DNA from: CAZJHX01 sp964545715
Lineage (GTDB): Bacteria; Myxococcota_A; UBA9042; GCA-2863065
Length of the DNA stretch: 64,000 bases
NCBI GenBank assembly: GCA_964545715.1
Contig: CAZJHX010000036.1
Location: 1 to 64,000 of the forward strand
Direction of reading: 5' to 3'
Shown here: positions 17,702 to 27,564 of the stretch, one piece after another
Position numbering within the stretch: the first letter of the stretch is position 1
Layout of the letters: the number at the start of each line of letters is the position of its first letter
Program-made: the position numbers and the translations under genes
Notes under the pieces: model-generated
Told to the model about the DNA's origin: nothing
Seen by the model: the letters and a program-made list of their open reading frames with translations, nothing else
The model's database searches: none

Positions 17702-19767
17702 AGCGCGCAGGTCTGGCCCGACTCGTTGCAGCTGCCCGAGCAGGGATTGGAGCCCGCTTCGCACGTGAACGCGCCGCCGCAGATCTCGGCGCCGTTGCAG
17801 AAGACGCCGTCGTCGCACTCCGAGTCGCTGATGCAGGTCGCGCAGATATCGAAGAGCTCCAGGCACCAGTCGAACCCGCAGGGCCATGAGCCCGCGACAC
17901 ACGCGCCCGCGCTGCAGGTCTCCGCGCCCGTACAGAAGCGACCGTCGTCGCAGTCGGCGTCGGTCAGGCACTCGCTGCTGGTGATGCAGGTGTCGCTCGA
18001 CTCATCGCAGGACGTGCCCGGGCAGGGGTTGAGGCCGGGCTGGCACGTGCCGCTGAGGCAGTCCTCGGCGCCGTTGCAGAACAGCCCGTCGTCGCAGTCG
18101 CCGGCCAGGAAGCACTGCACGCAGTTGTCGCCCGCTTCGTTGCAGGTCCCGGGCGGGCACGGCGTGGTTCCGACGGTGCATTGACCGGCCACACAGGACT
18201 CGGCGCCGTCACAGAAGAAGCCGTTGTCGCACTGGGCATTGGTCAGGCAGCCAACGCAGCTGTCTGAGCCCTCGTCGCAGGTCTGTCCGCCGCTGCAGGG
18301 TGCCGGGCCGGACTGGCAGACACCTGCTACGCAGGCCTCCTGTCCGTTGCAGAAGAGACCGTCGTCGCAGGCAGGCGTGCAGGTGACCGGAGCGCCGCAC
18401 TCGTCGCCCAGGTCGACCAGAATGCGGGTGATGTTGTTGGTCTCGTCGCTCTCGACGATCTTGTTTTCGGGGTCCACCTCGACCGCCAGCCAGTAGGAGC
18501 ACGGTGAGATGTCGGTGATGTCGATGTACTGGTCGGGCAAGAACGCGGCGTAGACGTCGGCCCAGCCGACGGAGAGACCCTGAAACTGGTTGCAGCCGCC
18601 GTAGACCGGGTTGCTGGGGGCGTTGGGCAGATCGGTGTTGTAAGCGGCCACGTCCAGGACGCAGAAGCTGACCTTGTCGCCCTTGGCCACGACGGCGCCG
18701 GCGCCGCCGCTTGCGGTGATCTCGTGCAGCCGGTACTCGCCCCAGCCGTCGAAGTGGATGTGCCCGTGGCTGGGGTGATACTCGAACTCGCCGGCCTTGA
18801 CGTCCTCGAAGCAGCCGTCGGCGTGGTAGATGCGCTGGTCGACGGTCTGCAGCTCGCCGACGGCCTCTTTGCCGCGCAGCTCGAGCGCGCCGGCGCCCTC
18901 GTTGGCGGTGGCCGTGGCGATGCGCAGCAGGGTGCGGCCGGGGATGGTCTCGGTGTCCAGGTAGGAGCCGTACATGTAGCCGAGCCCCTCGTCGGCCCAG
19001 ACGGTGAGGTCGGGCAGCACCGGCGTGGGGTCGTTGCACAGCGACGCCCCGACGCTTGAGAGGGTGAGCGTGTGTGTCGTCGAGGCGCCGGGGGCCAGCT
19101 GCATGCGCCACTGCATGGCGGTCTCGGCGTCGGCGGGGCCCGTCGGTGAGCCGGTCTGGCCAAGCAGTGAGACGGTTGCGCCGTCGGCGACGGCGTTGCG
19201 CACGTTGGGGTAGGTGCCGATGAGCCAGGCGTCGACCGCGCGGTCGCTGCGAAGGCGGTAAAGCTCGCCGCCGTCAGACTGCTCGACGCGGCCGGTGCCG
19301 TCGTCCTGAAACTGAGCGGTGTCTCCGCCGAAGCCGCTGTTGGCGTCGAGGTCCATGTGCACGACGTGGTCGACGGTTGCCGTAGCCGCGCTGATGTTGG
19401 TGATGGTGACGGAGATGACAGCCGAGGCCAGACCGTCGGCGTCGGAGGCGTTGACGAGCTCGCCGTCGAAGCGCACCTGGATGCGCCCACTGCGCGACAC
19501 GGTGGACGTCCACTTGCCGGCTCCCAGCGTCGTGAGCGCCTGGTCTGTGCTGAACTTGCTGCCGGATGCGACTTCCAGGGGAGCACCGTTAAATGTAAAC
19601 GCGTGCTTGAGCTCGTAAAGCGCGTCGCCGTGGGGCCCCGCCGTAAACGCGGTGGAGCGCCCAAAAGCGTCGACTGCGTACGTGGCATCGCCCGCGCTCA
19701 CCGCAAGGGCGGCCGGCGCGCCTGCCGTGACAACGGCGAAAAATACCAGAACATGGGTAGGCCTCAC
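17698..19767 (-). CDS. Bacterial lysyl oxidase-like protein with Cys-rich tail
   Basis: The start is GTG 19767, giving an N-terminal signal (RPTHVLVFFAVVTAGAPAALA). Residues ~260-480 match lysyl oxidase. The copper-binding motif HPSHGHIHFDGW carries the H-x-H-x-H talon. The lysine that forms the LTQ cofactor in animal LOX is matched by GDKVSFCVLD, and the cofactor Tyr by ADVYAAF just before YIDITDI. The SDETNN segment follows as in LOX. This means a functional copper/LTQ amine oxidase acting on lysines of extracellular protein is plausible. Residues ~500-690 are Cys-rich repeats of the form CDDGLFCNGAExCxxGxC. The N-terminal ~230 residues resemble a beta-sandwich. Confidence 0.82.
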   Translation of the reverse strand: MRPTHVLVFFAVVTAGAPAALAVSAGDATYAVDAFGRSTAFTAGPHGDALYELKHAFTFNGAPLEVASGSKFSTDQALTTLGAGKWTSTVSRSGRIQVRFDGELVNASDADGLASAVISVTITNISAATATVDHVVHMDLDANSGFGGDTAQFQDDGTGRVEQSDGGELYRLRSDRAVDAWLIGTYPNVRNAVADGATVSLLGQTGSPTGPADAETAMQWRMQLAPGASTTHTLTLSSVGASLCNDPTPVLPDLTVWADEGLGYMYGSYLDTETIPGRTLLRIATATANEGAGALELRGKEAVGELQTVDQRIYHADGCFEDVKAGEFEYHPSHGHIHFDGWGEYRLHEITASGGAGAVVAKGDKVSFCVLDVAAYNTDLPNAPSNPVYGGCNQFQGLSVGWADVYAAFLPDQYIDITDISPCSYWLAVEVDPENKIVESDETNNITRILVDLGDECGAPVTCTPACDDGLFCNGQEACVAGVCQSGPAPCSGGQTCDEGSDSCVGCLTNAQCDNGFFCDGAESCVAGQCTVGTTPCPPGTCNEAGDNCVQCFLAGDCDDGLFCNGAEDCLSGTCQPGLNPCPGTSCDESSDTCITSSECLTDADCDDGRFCTGAETCSAGACVAGSWPCGFDWCLELFDICATCISDSECDDGVFCNGAEICGGAFTCEAGSNPCSGSCNESGQTCAL

Positions 19768-19882
19768 GCTGTCAACGTAGTATGGAGTTGCCAGGGCCTG
19801 CAAGACCTGTCTTGTACGGCGTCAATTTTTACTGATACTCGCATGGACCTTCCGAAAGATTCGGATCGGGTGAGGGTGCTCC

Positions 19883-21235
19883 GTGAGACTTCAAAATGCG
19901 CTGGCCTTGTGCCTTTGTGCGGTGGTTCTGACGCCGCTTTCGGCCGCCGCCAACTGTCCGTTTTCGTGCGATGACGGCAATGACTGCACCGACGACTATT
20001 GTGTCGTAAGCGACACTTGCGTCAATGTGGCCAACAACAACCCCTGTGACGACGGTGATGCGTGTACTGCGGGCGACAAATGCCTGAAGAAGAGCTGCGC
20101 CGGCGGCCCCGGGCTGGTGTGCGAAGACGGCAATCCATGCACCATTAATCTCTGTAAGTCGCACTCCGGCTGTATTTTCGAGCCGAATTCCGTCTCATGC
20201 GATGACGGTAATCCCTGCACGTTCGATGTGTGTGTGCCGGCGGCCGGCTGCGCGTCCAAGTTCAGCGACGGGGACTGCGACGACGGCAACGCGTGTACCG
20301 TCGGTGACTCGTGTGTGGGCGGCAAGTGCGATCCCGGCAAGGCCGCTGACTGCGACGATGGAGACCCGTGCACCATCGACTGGTGCGGGGACAAGGGCTG
20401 CGTCAGCGATGCCGCCAAGGATGGGCTGCCGTGTGGCGAGTCCCAGGACGCGTGCGGGGCGGCTGTGTGTGTCGGCGGGGCATGCACCGAGGTGTCGGTC
20501 GAGCCGGGCGGCAGCTGCGGTTCGGTTTCTGTGGTCGGGGCGTGCGAAGGGCACACATTGGTGCGTTGCGTGTCCGGCGAGGTGGAGATCGTCGACTGCG
20601 CCGCTAAGACGGGCCAGGCCTGCGGCTGGGACGAGGACGCGCACGACGGAGAGGGCGAGTTCGCCTGCGTCGAGCAGGACGGGGCGGTGTGTCCGGGCGT
20701 GCCCGACTCCGGTGTCTGCGACGGCGAGGTTCTGACCTGGTGCGATACCGACACCGGCGAGATCTTTGTCGAGAACTGCGCCAAGGACGGCCAGCATTGT
20801 GGCTGGACCGGCTCCTTCTATTGCTGTCACGAGGCCAAGGCCTGTGTGCCGCTGTGCCATGGGCGGCAGTGCGGCGATGACGGCTGCGGCGGCAGCTGCG
20901 GTGAGTGCGACGCGGGCAGCACGTGCGCTGAGAACGGGCAGTGCCTGGCCTGTGCTCAGGTTGACGACGGTCCGGGCGATGACGAGAAGCCGCACGACCA
21001 TGACGGGGACGATGACAAGCCGCACGATCACGACGGCGACGGTTATGAGACCGGCGAGCGCAGCGGCGGCGGCCATCACGGCGACCCGAAGAAGCTTCCA
21101 GGGTACGAGGTGCCCGATCATGCCGGCTGCTCAGCCGGCGCCGGGCCCGGTACTGCGCCCGCGCTCATGCTGACGGTTCTGCTCGGACTGCTCGGCGCGC
21201 TCCGGCGGCGTCATCGCACGCTGCCGGGCGGCTGA
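19883..21235 (+). CDS. Cys-rich repeat protein with MYXO-CTERM-like anchor
   Basis: This 450-residue protein has a GTG start and a Sec signal peptide ending at SAAAN. Residues ~25-190 contain repeats of CDDGNxCTxDxC, followed by several Cys pairs spaced for disulfides (WCDTDTGEIFVENC, CGDDGCGGSCGEC). A strongly acidic and His-rich stretch (two PHDHDGD units near residues 375-400) may bind divalent metal. The end has a Cys, a hydrophobic helix (PALMLTVLLGLLGAL) and RRRHR, the MYXO-CTERM arrangement for sorting to the outer surface. It lies divergent from the lysyl oxidase. Function is unknown. Confidence 0.8.
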   Translation: MRLQNALALCLCAVVLTPLSAAANCPFSCDDGNDCTDDYCVVSDTCVNVANNNPCDDGDACTAGDKCLKKSCAGGPGLVCEDGNPCTINLCKSHSGCIFEPNSVSCDDGNPCTFDVCVPAAGCASKFSDGDCDDGNACTVGDSCVGGKCDPGKAADCDDGDPCTIDWCGDKGCVSDAAKDGLPCGESQDACGAAVCVGGACTEVSVEPGGSCGSVSVVGACEGHTLVRCVSGEVEIVDCAAKTGQACGWDEDAHDGEGEFACVEQDGAVCPGVPDSGVCDGEVLTWCDTDTGEIFVENCAKDGQHCGWTGSFYCCHEAKACVPLCHGRQCGDDGCGGSCGECDAGSTCAENGQCLACAQVDDGPGDDEKPHDHDGDDDKPHDHDGDGYETGERSGGGHHGDPKKLPGYEVPDHAGCSAGAGPGTAPALMLTVLLGLLGALRRRHRTLPGG

Positions 21236-21289
21236 TCACGGCTCGTCAGCGGGTTTGCATCGCTCGCAGCGCTCGTCCAACATGAAGCC

Positions 21290-22567
21290 ATGAGAAGACT
21301 GATTGCGATGTGCGTGGTTCTGGCGCCGCTGTGCGTCGACGCGGCCGCGCCGGACCTGGTCCAGCTGCAGGGCGTGCTGACAACGGTGGGTGGTCAGCCG
21401 GCGCCGGACGGGCCGTACGGGCTCACCGTCGGGCTCTACTCCGCACAGACCGGCGGTGATCTGCTGCACGAGGAGACGTTTGGCGGCGCGAAGTCTGCCG
21501 TCGTCGAGAACGGGCGCTTCGACCTGGTCGTCGGCACCGTGAGCGACCTGCCCGCCGACCTCTTTGGGGCGGCGGAGGACGTGTGGCTGCAGCTTCAAGT
21601 GGAGCTGGATGCCCCGCTGCCGCGGCGTCGCCTGTTCTCTGTGCCGTACGCCATCTCGGCGCGCCATGCTCTGACGGCGGACGCGGTCACGTTTGACGTC
21701 GCGACTCAGGCCGAGCTGGACGCTGCGCTGGACGGACTCATTACCGCAAGCGACGTCGCCGATCAGGTCTCCGCGTTGGCGGATCTGGTCTACACCAAGA
21801 CGGAGGTGGACGACGCCGTCAAGGTGGCGCTGAGCACGGTCTACAGCAAGGCGCAGGTCGACAGCGCCATCAGCACCGGCCTGGCCACGCTGTACACCAT
21901 GGCCGAGGTCGACAGCGCGATCGCCGCCGTGGACGGCAAGCTGTCCGGGTACCTGCCCCTCTCGGGCGGCATCTTGACCGGGCCGCTGACCGCGGGCGGC
22001 TCTGTGACCGTCGCCGATGATGCCGCGGAGTGCACGGCAGCCAACGCCGGCGCCATCCGCTTCGCCGAGTCGGCCTTCGAGGGGTGCGACGGCAGCAAGT
22101 GGATCTTGCTGGGCAGCGGCACCCCGGTCCCGTCGGGCACGCTCATCTTCACGGCTGTCGTCGGCAACAACGAAGACGGCAAGGTCATCGGCACGATCCC
22201 GGCGGTCGCCGGCAAAAAGATCCGCGTCATTCGCGTGGCGATCTGCGGCGACGCCGACGCCAGCTCCGGTCCCGCCATCTACCGCGTGACCGGGGGCGGC
22301 GTGGACTTCACCTGGGCGGCCGGCCAGAACAATCCCGGTCCAACGTACTTCATCGGCTCCACGCCCGTCGTCAGTGGCGGCGCGCGCGGGTTTGTCTACA
22401 AGACCATCTCGGAGTTGACCTCACAGGCGGGCGCGGCGCTGACCGTCAAGATGGATGCCCAGAACGACCATGACGCCCTCTTCTGCCAGGCCAGCGACGA
22501 AGACGGCAACTCCTACAGCGACGCCAGCGGTACGAGCCGCGGCTGGGTGAAATACCAGTACGAGTGA
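21290..22567 (+). CDS. Exported tail-fibre-like repeat protein
   Basis: This 425-residue protein has a signal peptide (MRRLIAMCVVLAPLCVDA). Its N-terminal ~110 residues (a strand-rich carbohydrate-binding-like domain ending in FSVPYAISARHA) are followed by three short units YTKTEVDDAV, YSKAQVDSAI and YTMAEVDSAI. Then comes YLPLSGGILTGPLTAGGSV, which is the repeat and collar motif of phage tail fibres. The final ~180 residues are rich in strand-forming residues with four Cys. No phage genes are nearby. This suggests a trimeric secreted fibre of a kind found in Myxococcota. It ends 18 bp from the convergent MopE-type gene. Confidence 0.65.
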   Translation: MRRLIAMCVVLAPLCVDAAAPDLVQLQGVLTTVGGQPAPDGPYGLTVGLYSAQTGGDLLHEETFGGAKSAVVENGRFDLVVGTVSDLPADLFGAAEDVWLQLQVELDAPLPRRRLFSVPYAISARHALTADAVTFDVATQAELDAALDGLITASDVADQVSALADLVYTKTEVDDAVKVALSTVYSKAQVDSAISTGLATLYTMAEVDSAIAAVDGKLSGYLPLSGGILTGPLTAGGSVTVADDAAECTAANAGAIRFAESAFEGCDGSKWILLGSGTPVPSGTLIFTAVVGNNEDGKVIGTIPAVAGKKIRVIRVAICGDADASSGPAIYRVTGGGVDFTWAAGQNNPGPTYFIGSTPVVSGGARGFVYKTISELTSQAGAALTVKMDAQNDHDALFCQASDEDGNSYSDASGTSRGWVKYQYE

Positions 22568-22585
22568 GTCGTCTCGAGTCCAGGT

Positions 22586-22870
22586 CTAAGGGGCGGGCGC
22601 CGTGTGGAGGCTCGCCTCGTGGCCCTGGGTACCCGCGCCGCCTGCATTTGGGGCACCTGACGGGCCTGCCGCGCCGCCTGCGCCGCCCGCGCCGCCTGCT
22701 TGGAAGGTGTTGGACGCTTCGTACGACACAGCGATGGTCTTGGCGTGGTTCATCACCGCGATGCCGTAGCTGGCCCCACCGCAGCCTCCGCCGCCTCCGC
22801 CGCCCTCACCGCCACGACCTCCGCGGCCGCCGTCGCCCGCTGTGAAGTCGACCCAGTAACCACCCCACTC
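22586..22870 (-). pseudogene. Out-of-frame C-terminal end of the MopE-type lipoprotein
   Basis: In a different minus-strand frame this segment reads EWGGYWVDFTAGDGG, then GGCGGASYGIAVMNHAKT, then GGAGGAGGAAGPSGAPNAGG, ending with TAG at 22586. This matches the tail of the neighbouring paralogue (GGCGGPSVGVATVQTG then Gly-rich). A one-base gap or insertion in the GGGAGTGGGG stretch at 22863-22872 explains the break. It may be a sequencing error in G-rich DNA or a real lesion. Confidence 0.65.
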
Positions 22871-25800
22871 CCAGCGCTGTCGCCACCCTTGCCGCCGTCG
22901 CCGCCCTTGCCGCCCGTGCCGCCGCCGCCGCCGCCGCCACCCCTGCCGCCCTGGCCGCGGATCGCGTGGTTGTGCATCAGCGTCGGCAGCGTGGTCACCG
23001 CCGCCGGCGACGTGAAGACCACAAAGACCGCGATGCTGGCGCCGCCCGCCTTGCCGCCGGTGCCGCCCTGGCCACCACAGCCTGCCGCTCCGCCGCCTGC
23101 GCCCGTCGCGCCCAGCTTGAACTCTTTCTGGCCGCCCTTGGGGCCCACGCCCGGTGGGAGCTCGCCCGCGCTCGCGCTGTCGATGCCGCCGCTGGAGCCG
23201 CCCGCGCCGCCGGCCGCGCCGACCGCCCCCGGGTTACCCGTGGTGGCCGCGTTGCCTGTCCAGTGATTGCCTGCCAGCTTGCCGGCCGTGGCCGTGCAGC
23301 CGGCGCCCTGCGTGCCCGCCGCCCCGTCCGCGCCGCTGTTGCCGTCCTCGCCGTTGGCTTTCTTGATGTCGCTCGGGTAGCCGGCCTCGGTCGCGTGGCT
23401 GTGGCAGCCGTCGCTGCTCTTGGAGTCCAGCGTCCAGTTGAAGCCCGGCGCGCCGTCTACCGCCGGATCGCTCGGCGTGTAGGCGGGCTGGTTGTACGTG
23501 GGGCATGTGACCCCGCCCCCCGCATGCCCGTTGGCGCCGCCGCACTGCGCGTTGATCCCGCCCGCACCGCCCGCTGCCGACTGGTTGTTGCACACGCCGA
23601 CCTCGCACCCGCCTGCGTCACTGCCGTCCGCCCCCTCCAGCGCGCCGCCGCCAGGCTGGCCCGCGCCGTGTCCGTTGGCGCCAAAGCCACCCTGGTTGCC
23701 GGCCCCGCCGATGCCGCTGCGCACCGTGTTGTTTCGCAGCACCAGGGACGCATCGCAGTCCCTGGCGTAGACGCCGTAGCTGTTGGTCCCCGGGCTGGCC
23801 GTGCCGACGCCGGAGATCACAAAGCCCGACATCAGCGTTACGTTGCCGCCCTTGATGCCGATGGCCTGCACCGCGCCCTTGTTGGGCGTCTGGCCCCGAA
23901 TCTCTGTCGGAAACGCATCCAGACTGCGCGCCTTGAAGTCGGCCGAGTAGCCGCCGTGCAGCGTGACCCCCGCCGTCAGCGTGACGTCCTCGTCGTAGAC
24001 CCCGCCGGCGACCAGAACGTAGTCCTTGCCCGACGCGCCCAGCGCCAACAGCGCGGTGCCGATGGTCTTGAAGGGCTTGGCCAGCGTCCCGTCTCCGCCC
24101 GCGACCGCGGCGCTGCTCACAAACAGCGCGTCGCCCGCGACACCGTCGATCCCGTCACAGTTGGCGTCCTCATGCACTGTCGACGCGTCCGGCGGGCCGC
24201 CAAAGTCCGTGTCCGGCTCGTCCGTGTCGGTGTTGCCGGTCACGCGCTTGCACTCGCAGCCGTCGTCCGCGTCCGAGTTGACGTCGATCCACTCGTAGTT
24301 GACGCCGCCCTCGGTCGCCGTCGAGCAGGCCGCGATCTGGCACGTCGGCGGGCCACCCAGACAGGCGCCCGTCGCGTGGTGCACCGCCTCAGTCCACAGC
24401 GTGGTGCAGTCGTTGTTGCACCCGCCGCAGTGCGCGTCGGCGTCGTAGATGCCGCCCGCGTTCACAAAGCCCTCGTCCACCAACTCGTCACAGTCGTTGT
24501 CCTGGCCGTCGCAGACCTCGGGGATCACGCCCTCGGCCGAGCACTCTGTAAAGCTGTAGGAGCCGTCCGCCCCGGCCGCACACGTCTGCTTGCCGATGCA
24601 GGGACCGTCTGCGCAGCTGCGCTCCAACCCCACCGACGTCTCGTCGCACACGCACGTGTTGCTGGTGGGTACGCACTGCTGCCCGCCGCCTATCGCCTGG
24701 CACGCGTAGCCCGCCGGGCACGCCGCTCCATACGGCGAGCCGGCGCTGCAGTCACGCCCGCACGCCGTCTCCACGCCCAGCGTCAGGCATTGGCTCCCCG
24801 GCACCAGGCAGTCCGCGTCGCTTGTGCATGGCTGGCACAGGTTCTCCGGCAGCTTCGGACACAGGGTCCCATCCGGGAAGAGGTAGTGTCCCGGCTCACA
24901 CGCCAGCGCCACGCATGTGGGTGCGCCGCCCTGCAGGACGCACTCGGTCGACGTACTGAACGCCACCAACTGGTCACAATTGAGCCCGCACGCACCACAG
25001 TGCGCCTTCTCCAGCAGCACGCCGCCGGTCTTGAAGTCCTCGTCCACGTTGCCGTCACAGTTGTTGTCCAGGCCGTCGCACAGCTCGTCGGTCGCCGGCT
25101 GTGCGCTGCACGTGAAGTTGCCGTCCAGACACAGCCACTTGCCCGGGCAGCCCGGGCCGTTGTCGCACTCCTGGCTGCCCGTCGGCGTCGCCGCGTAGTC
25201 CAGATCACCGTCCTGCCCATCGATCGCGCCGTCGCAGTCGTTGTCCAGGGTGTCGCAGATCTCCATCGCCGGTGTTGCGCCGGTGCACGTGGACCACGCC
25301 AGCGCGCCGGCCGTCAGCGTGCACGTATGGCTGCCGATACACGCGCCAAAGCCGTTGCTGACCTCGCACGACTCGACCGCGCCCTCCTCGATGCACCCAC
25401 AGGAGCCGGACGTCGGACGGCACTGCTTGGCCGCGCCCACCGCCTCGCACGTGAACCCACCTGGACAACAGCTCTGTACGCCGACATCGCCGCTGCACGA
25501 GGCGTCGTCCGTCGCGTAGATGCTGCCGGCCGCGCAGTCCTGACCACAAAACGACGTGTCGCCCTCAGCGATGCACGTGTCTGATGGGCCCGGGCAGTCC
25601 GTATCCGCGGCGCACTCCCCGCACAGCCCCGCCGTCGGCACCGGCACGCACGCCAGCCCCTCGTACACGTAGAAGCCGTCATCGCAGCTCGCCACGCCGC
25701 ACACGGGCACCGCCGGCACCGTATTGCAGGCCGCCGCGCCGTTCTCGACGTCCGGGCACTTGAAGCCGCACGCGCCGCAGTCATCTGTCGACTCGCCGTA

Positions 25801-27564
25801 TTTCAGCACCCCGTCGACCTCGACCGCGAAGCCCTCGTCCGTCTCGCCGTTGCAGTCGTCGTCCTTGCCGTTGCAGACCTCGGGCCCGGGCGCCGCCGCC
25901 GAGCACACGGCCCCGTCTTCTCCGCCGCATACCTCGACGCCGATGCACGTACCAAACTCGTTGGTCACTTTGCAGCTGGCGCCCAGCACGACGTCCTCAT
26001 CGATGACGCCATCGCAGTCGTCATCCTTGCCGTTGCATGTCTCCGTCGCGGGCTGCGGCGCCGTGCAGCCGGTCCAGCCGACGGCGGGATCGCACGTCTC
26101 CTGCCCAAAGCACGTGCCCAGCGCGTTGTCCGCAAAGCACGCCTTCTGCTGGCCCTCGTTGGTCGGGCCGCAGTCACAGCTGTCGTTGGTCGGCATGCAC
26201 AGCTTGCTGTCGCCGACGTCCTCGCAGTCGTAGCCGCTCGGGCAGCTGGCGCTGAATCCGCTCTCTCCCGAGCAGTCCCTCGAGCAGTACGTCAGCGGCG
26301 TGGCGTCGCTCACCGGCACGCACTTCGACAGCGGCCCGAAGCAGTCCGCGTCCTGCGTGCACGGCTGGCACAGCAGCGCGTTCTCGCTGATGCAGGTCAC
26401 GTCATTGAACAGCACATATCCCGTCTCGCACGACACCACGACGCACGTCGGCACGCCGCCCAGCACCTGACAGTCCACCTCTTCAGCGTTGGCCACCTTG
26501 GCGGCGCACGCGTTGTTGCACGCACCGCAGTGCGCCACATCCACGATCAGGCCGTCGTCATTGAAGAAGCCCTCGTCCGCCGTCCCGTCGCAGTTGTCGT
26601 CCTGGCCGTTGCACAGCTCAGCGATCGGCGTCTTCGCCGTGCAGACCCAGCCCAGTGACCCCTGGCAGGTCAGCGTGCCCGGACACGCCCCAAACGCGTT
26701 GGCGATCCAGCACTCGTCCTCGAGCATGTTCTCGTCGACGGTTCCATCGCAGTTGTTGTCCTTGCCGTCGCACTCCTCGTTGGAGGGCGTCGTCGCATCG
26801 CACTGGATCCAGCCCAGCGTCGGCTCGCACACCGACTTGCCGTAGCAGGTGCCCAGCTCGTTGGTCAGCTGGCAGCCCTTGACCTTGCCCGCGCTTGCGG
26901 TGTCGCAGTCACACGCGTTGTTCTCCGGCAGGCACTGCCCGTCGGTGCACGCATACCCGGTCGGGCACGCCTCCACCGTGCAGTCGCGTGCGCAAAACTG
27001 GCCGCCGCCGATCTCCACGCACTTGTCCGCCCCGCCGTCTCCGCAGTGGGCGTCTTCCTCGCACGGCTGGCACAAGCGGCTCTTGTCGCGCACGCACACA
27101 AAGACGCTGTCCGTCCCCGTGTTTGTGACCTGCTTGCACGCCCATCCCTGCGGGCATCCCTCAGAGCACAGCTTGGTGCAGTAGCCGCCCTCGACCGAGT
27201 CAACACACCAGCCCGACAGGCAGTCCTCGTTGGTCGCGCAGCCATCGTTGAAGTCCGCTTTCACCGCCGGCTCGCTGTCCGGGTCCTCCTGGGCGTCCGG
27301 CTCGTCGACCTCGCCGCTCACCGCGTCCGCATCCGGGTCTGTCTGTGGGCCCGTGTCCGTGTTGCCGAAGAGCTGGTCGCCCGTCGCGCACGTACCGTTG
27401 TAACAGGCCATGCCCACCGGACAGTCGGCGTTGAAAACACACCCACACGGCGCCGCCGCACACGTGACCAGCGTGCGCTCGACCGGCGCCTCGTCTCCAC
27501 ATCCGGACCACACCAGCAGCGTTGATAACGCCACGATCCAGCTTCTGACCATTTTAGTACGCAT
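22753..27564 (-). CDS. Giant MopE-type Cys/Gly-rich lipoprotein (frameshifted copy)
   Basis: The start is the ATG at 27564 (GAGG six bases upstream), giving a lipoprotein signal with lipobox WSGC. The start overlaps the last codons of the upstream paralogous gene. The protein has seven MopE-type motifs of the form CxGxDxxCDGxxDE among Cys-rich segments, then a beta-helix-like region (GGVYDEDVTLTAGVTLHGGY), then a Gly-rich low-complexity tail. The paralogue upstream has the same order and count. The frame ends prematurely at 22753 because it slips out of the Gly-rich frame near 22863-22875. The continuation in the other frame is listed separately. Surface location is inferred. MopE binds copper in methanotrophs, but the role here is unknown. 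Confidence 0.82.
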   Translation of the reverse strand: MRTKMVRSWIVALSTLLVWSGCGDEAPVERTLVTCAAAPCGCVFNADCPVGMACYNGTCATGDQLFGNTDTGPQTDPDADAVSGEVDEPDAQEDPDSEPAVKADFNDGCATNEDCLSGWCVDSVEGGYCTKLCSEGCPQGWACKQVTNTGTDSVFVCVRDKSRLCQPCEEDAHCGDGGADKCVEIGGGQFCARDCTVEACPTGYACTDGQCLPENNACDCDTASAGKVKGCQLTNELGTCYGKSVCEPTLGWIQCDATTPSNEECDGKDNNCDGTVDENMLEDECWIANAFGACPGTLTCQGSLGWVCTAKTPIAELCNGQDDNCDGTADEGFFNDDGLIVDVAHCGACNNACAAKVANAEEVDCQVLGGVPTCVVVSCETGYVLFNDVTCISENALLCQPCTQDADCFGPLSKCVPVSDATPLTYCSRDCSGESGFSASCPSGYDCEDVGDSKLCMPTNDSCDCGPTNEGQQKACFADNALGTCFGQETCDPAVGWTGCTAPQPATETCNGKDDDCDGVIDEDVVLGASCKVTNEFGTCIGVEVCGGEDGAVCSAAAPGPEVCNGKDDDCNGETDEGFAVEVDGVLKYGESTDDCGACGFKCPDVENGAAACNTVPAVPVCGVASCDDGFYVYEGLACVPVPTAGLCGECAADTDCPGPSDTCIAEGDTSFCGQDCAAGSIYATDDASCSGDVGVQSCCPGGFTCEAVGAAKQCRPTSGSCGCIEEGAVESCEVSNGFGACIGSHTCTLTAGALAWSTCTGATPAMEICDTLDNDCDGAIDGQDGDLDYAATPTGSQECDNGPGCPGKWLCLDGNFTCSAQPATDELCDGLDNNCDGNVDEDFKTGGVLLEKAHCGACGLNCDQLVAFSTSTECVLQGGAPTCVALACEPGHYLFPDGTLCPKLPENLCQPCTSDADCLVPGSQCLTLGVETACGRDCSAGSPYGAACPAGYACQAIGGGQQCVPTSNTCVCDETSVGLERSCADGPCIGKQTCAAGADGSYSFTECSAEGVIPEVCDGQDNDCDELVDEGFVNAGGIYDADAHCGGCNNDCTTLWTEAVHHATGACLGGPPTCQIAACSTATEGGVNYEWIDVNSDADDGCECKRVTGNTDTDEPDTDFGGPPDASTVHEDANCDGIDGVAGDALFVSSAAVAGGDGTLAKPFKTIGTALLALGASGKDYVLVAGGVYDEDVTLTAGVTLHGGYSADFKARSLDAFPTEIRGQTPNKGAVQAIGIKGGNVTLMSGFVISGVGTASPGTNSYGVYARDCDASLVLRNNTVRSGIGGAGNQGGFGANGHGAGQPGGGALEGADGSDAGGCEVGVCNNQSAAGGAGGINAQCGGANGHAGGGVTCPTYNQPAYTPSDPAVDGAPGFNWTLDSKSSDGCHSHATEAGYPSDIKKANGEDGNSGADGAAGTQGAGCTATAGKLAGNHWTGNAATTGNPGAVGAAGGAGGSSGGIDSASAGELPPGVGPKGGQKEFKLGATGAGGGAAGCGGQGGTGGKAGGASIAVFVVFTSPAAVTTLPTLMHNHAIRGQGGRGGGGGGGGTGGKGGDGGKGGDSAGSGVVTGSTSQRATAAAEVVAVRAAEAAEAAVGPATASR

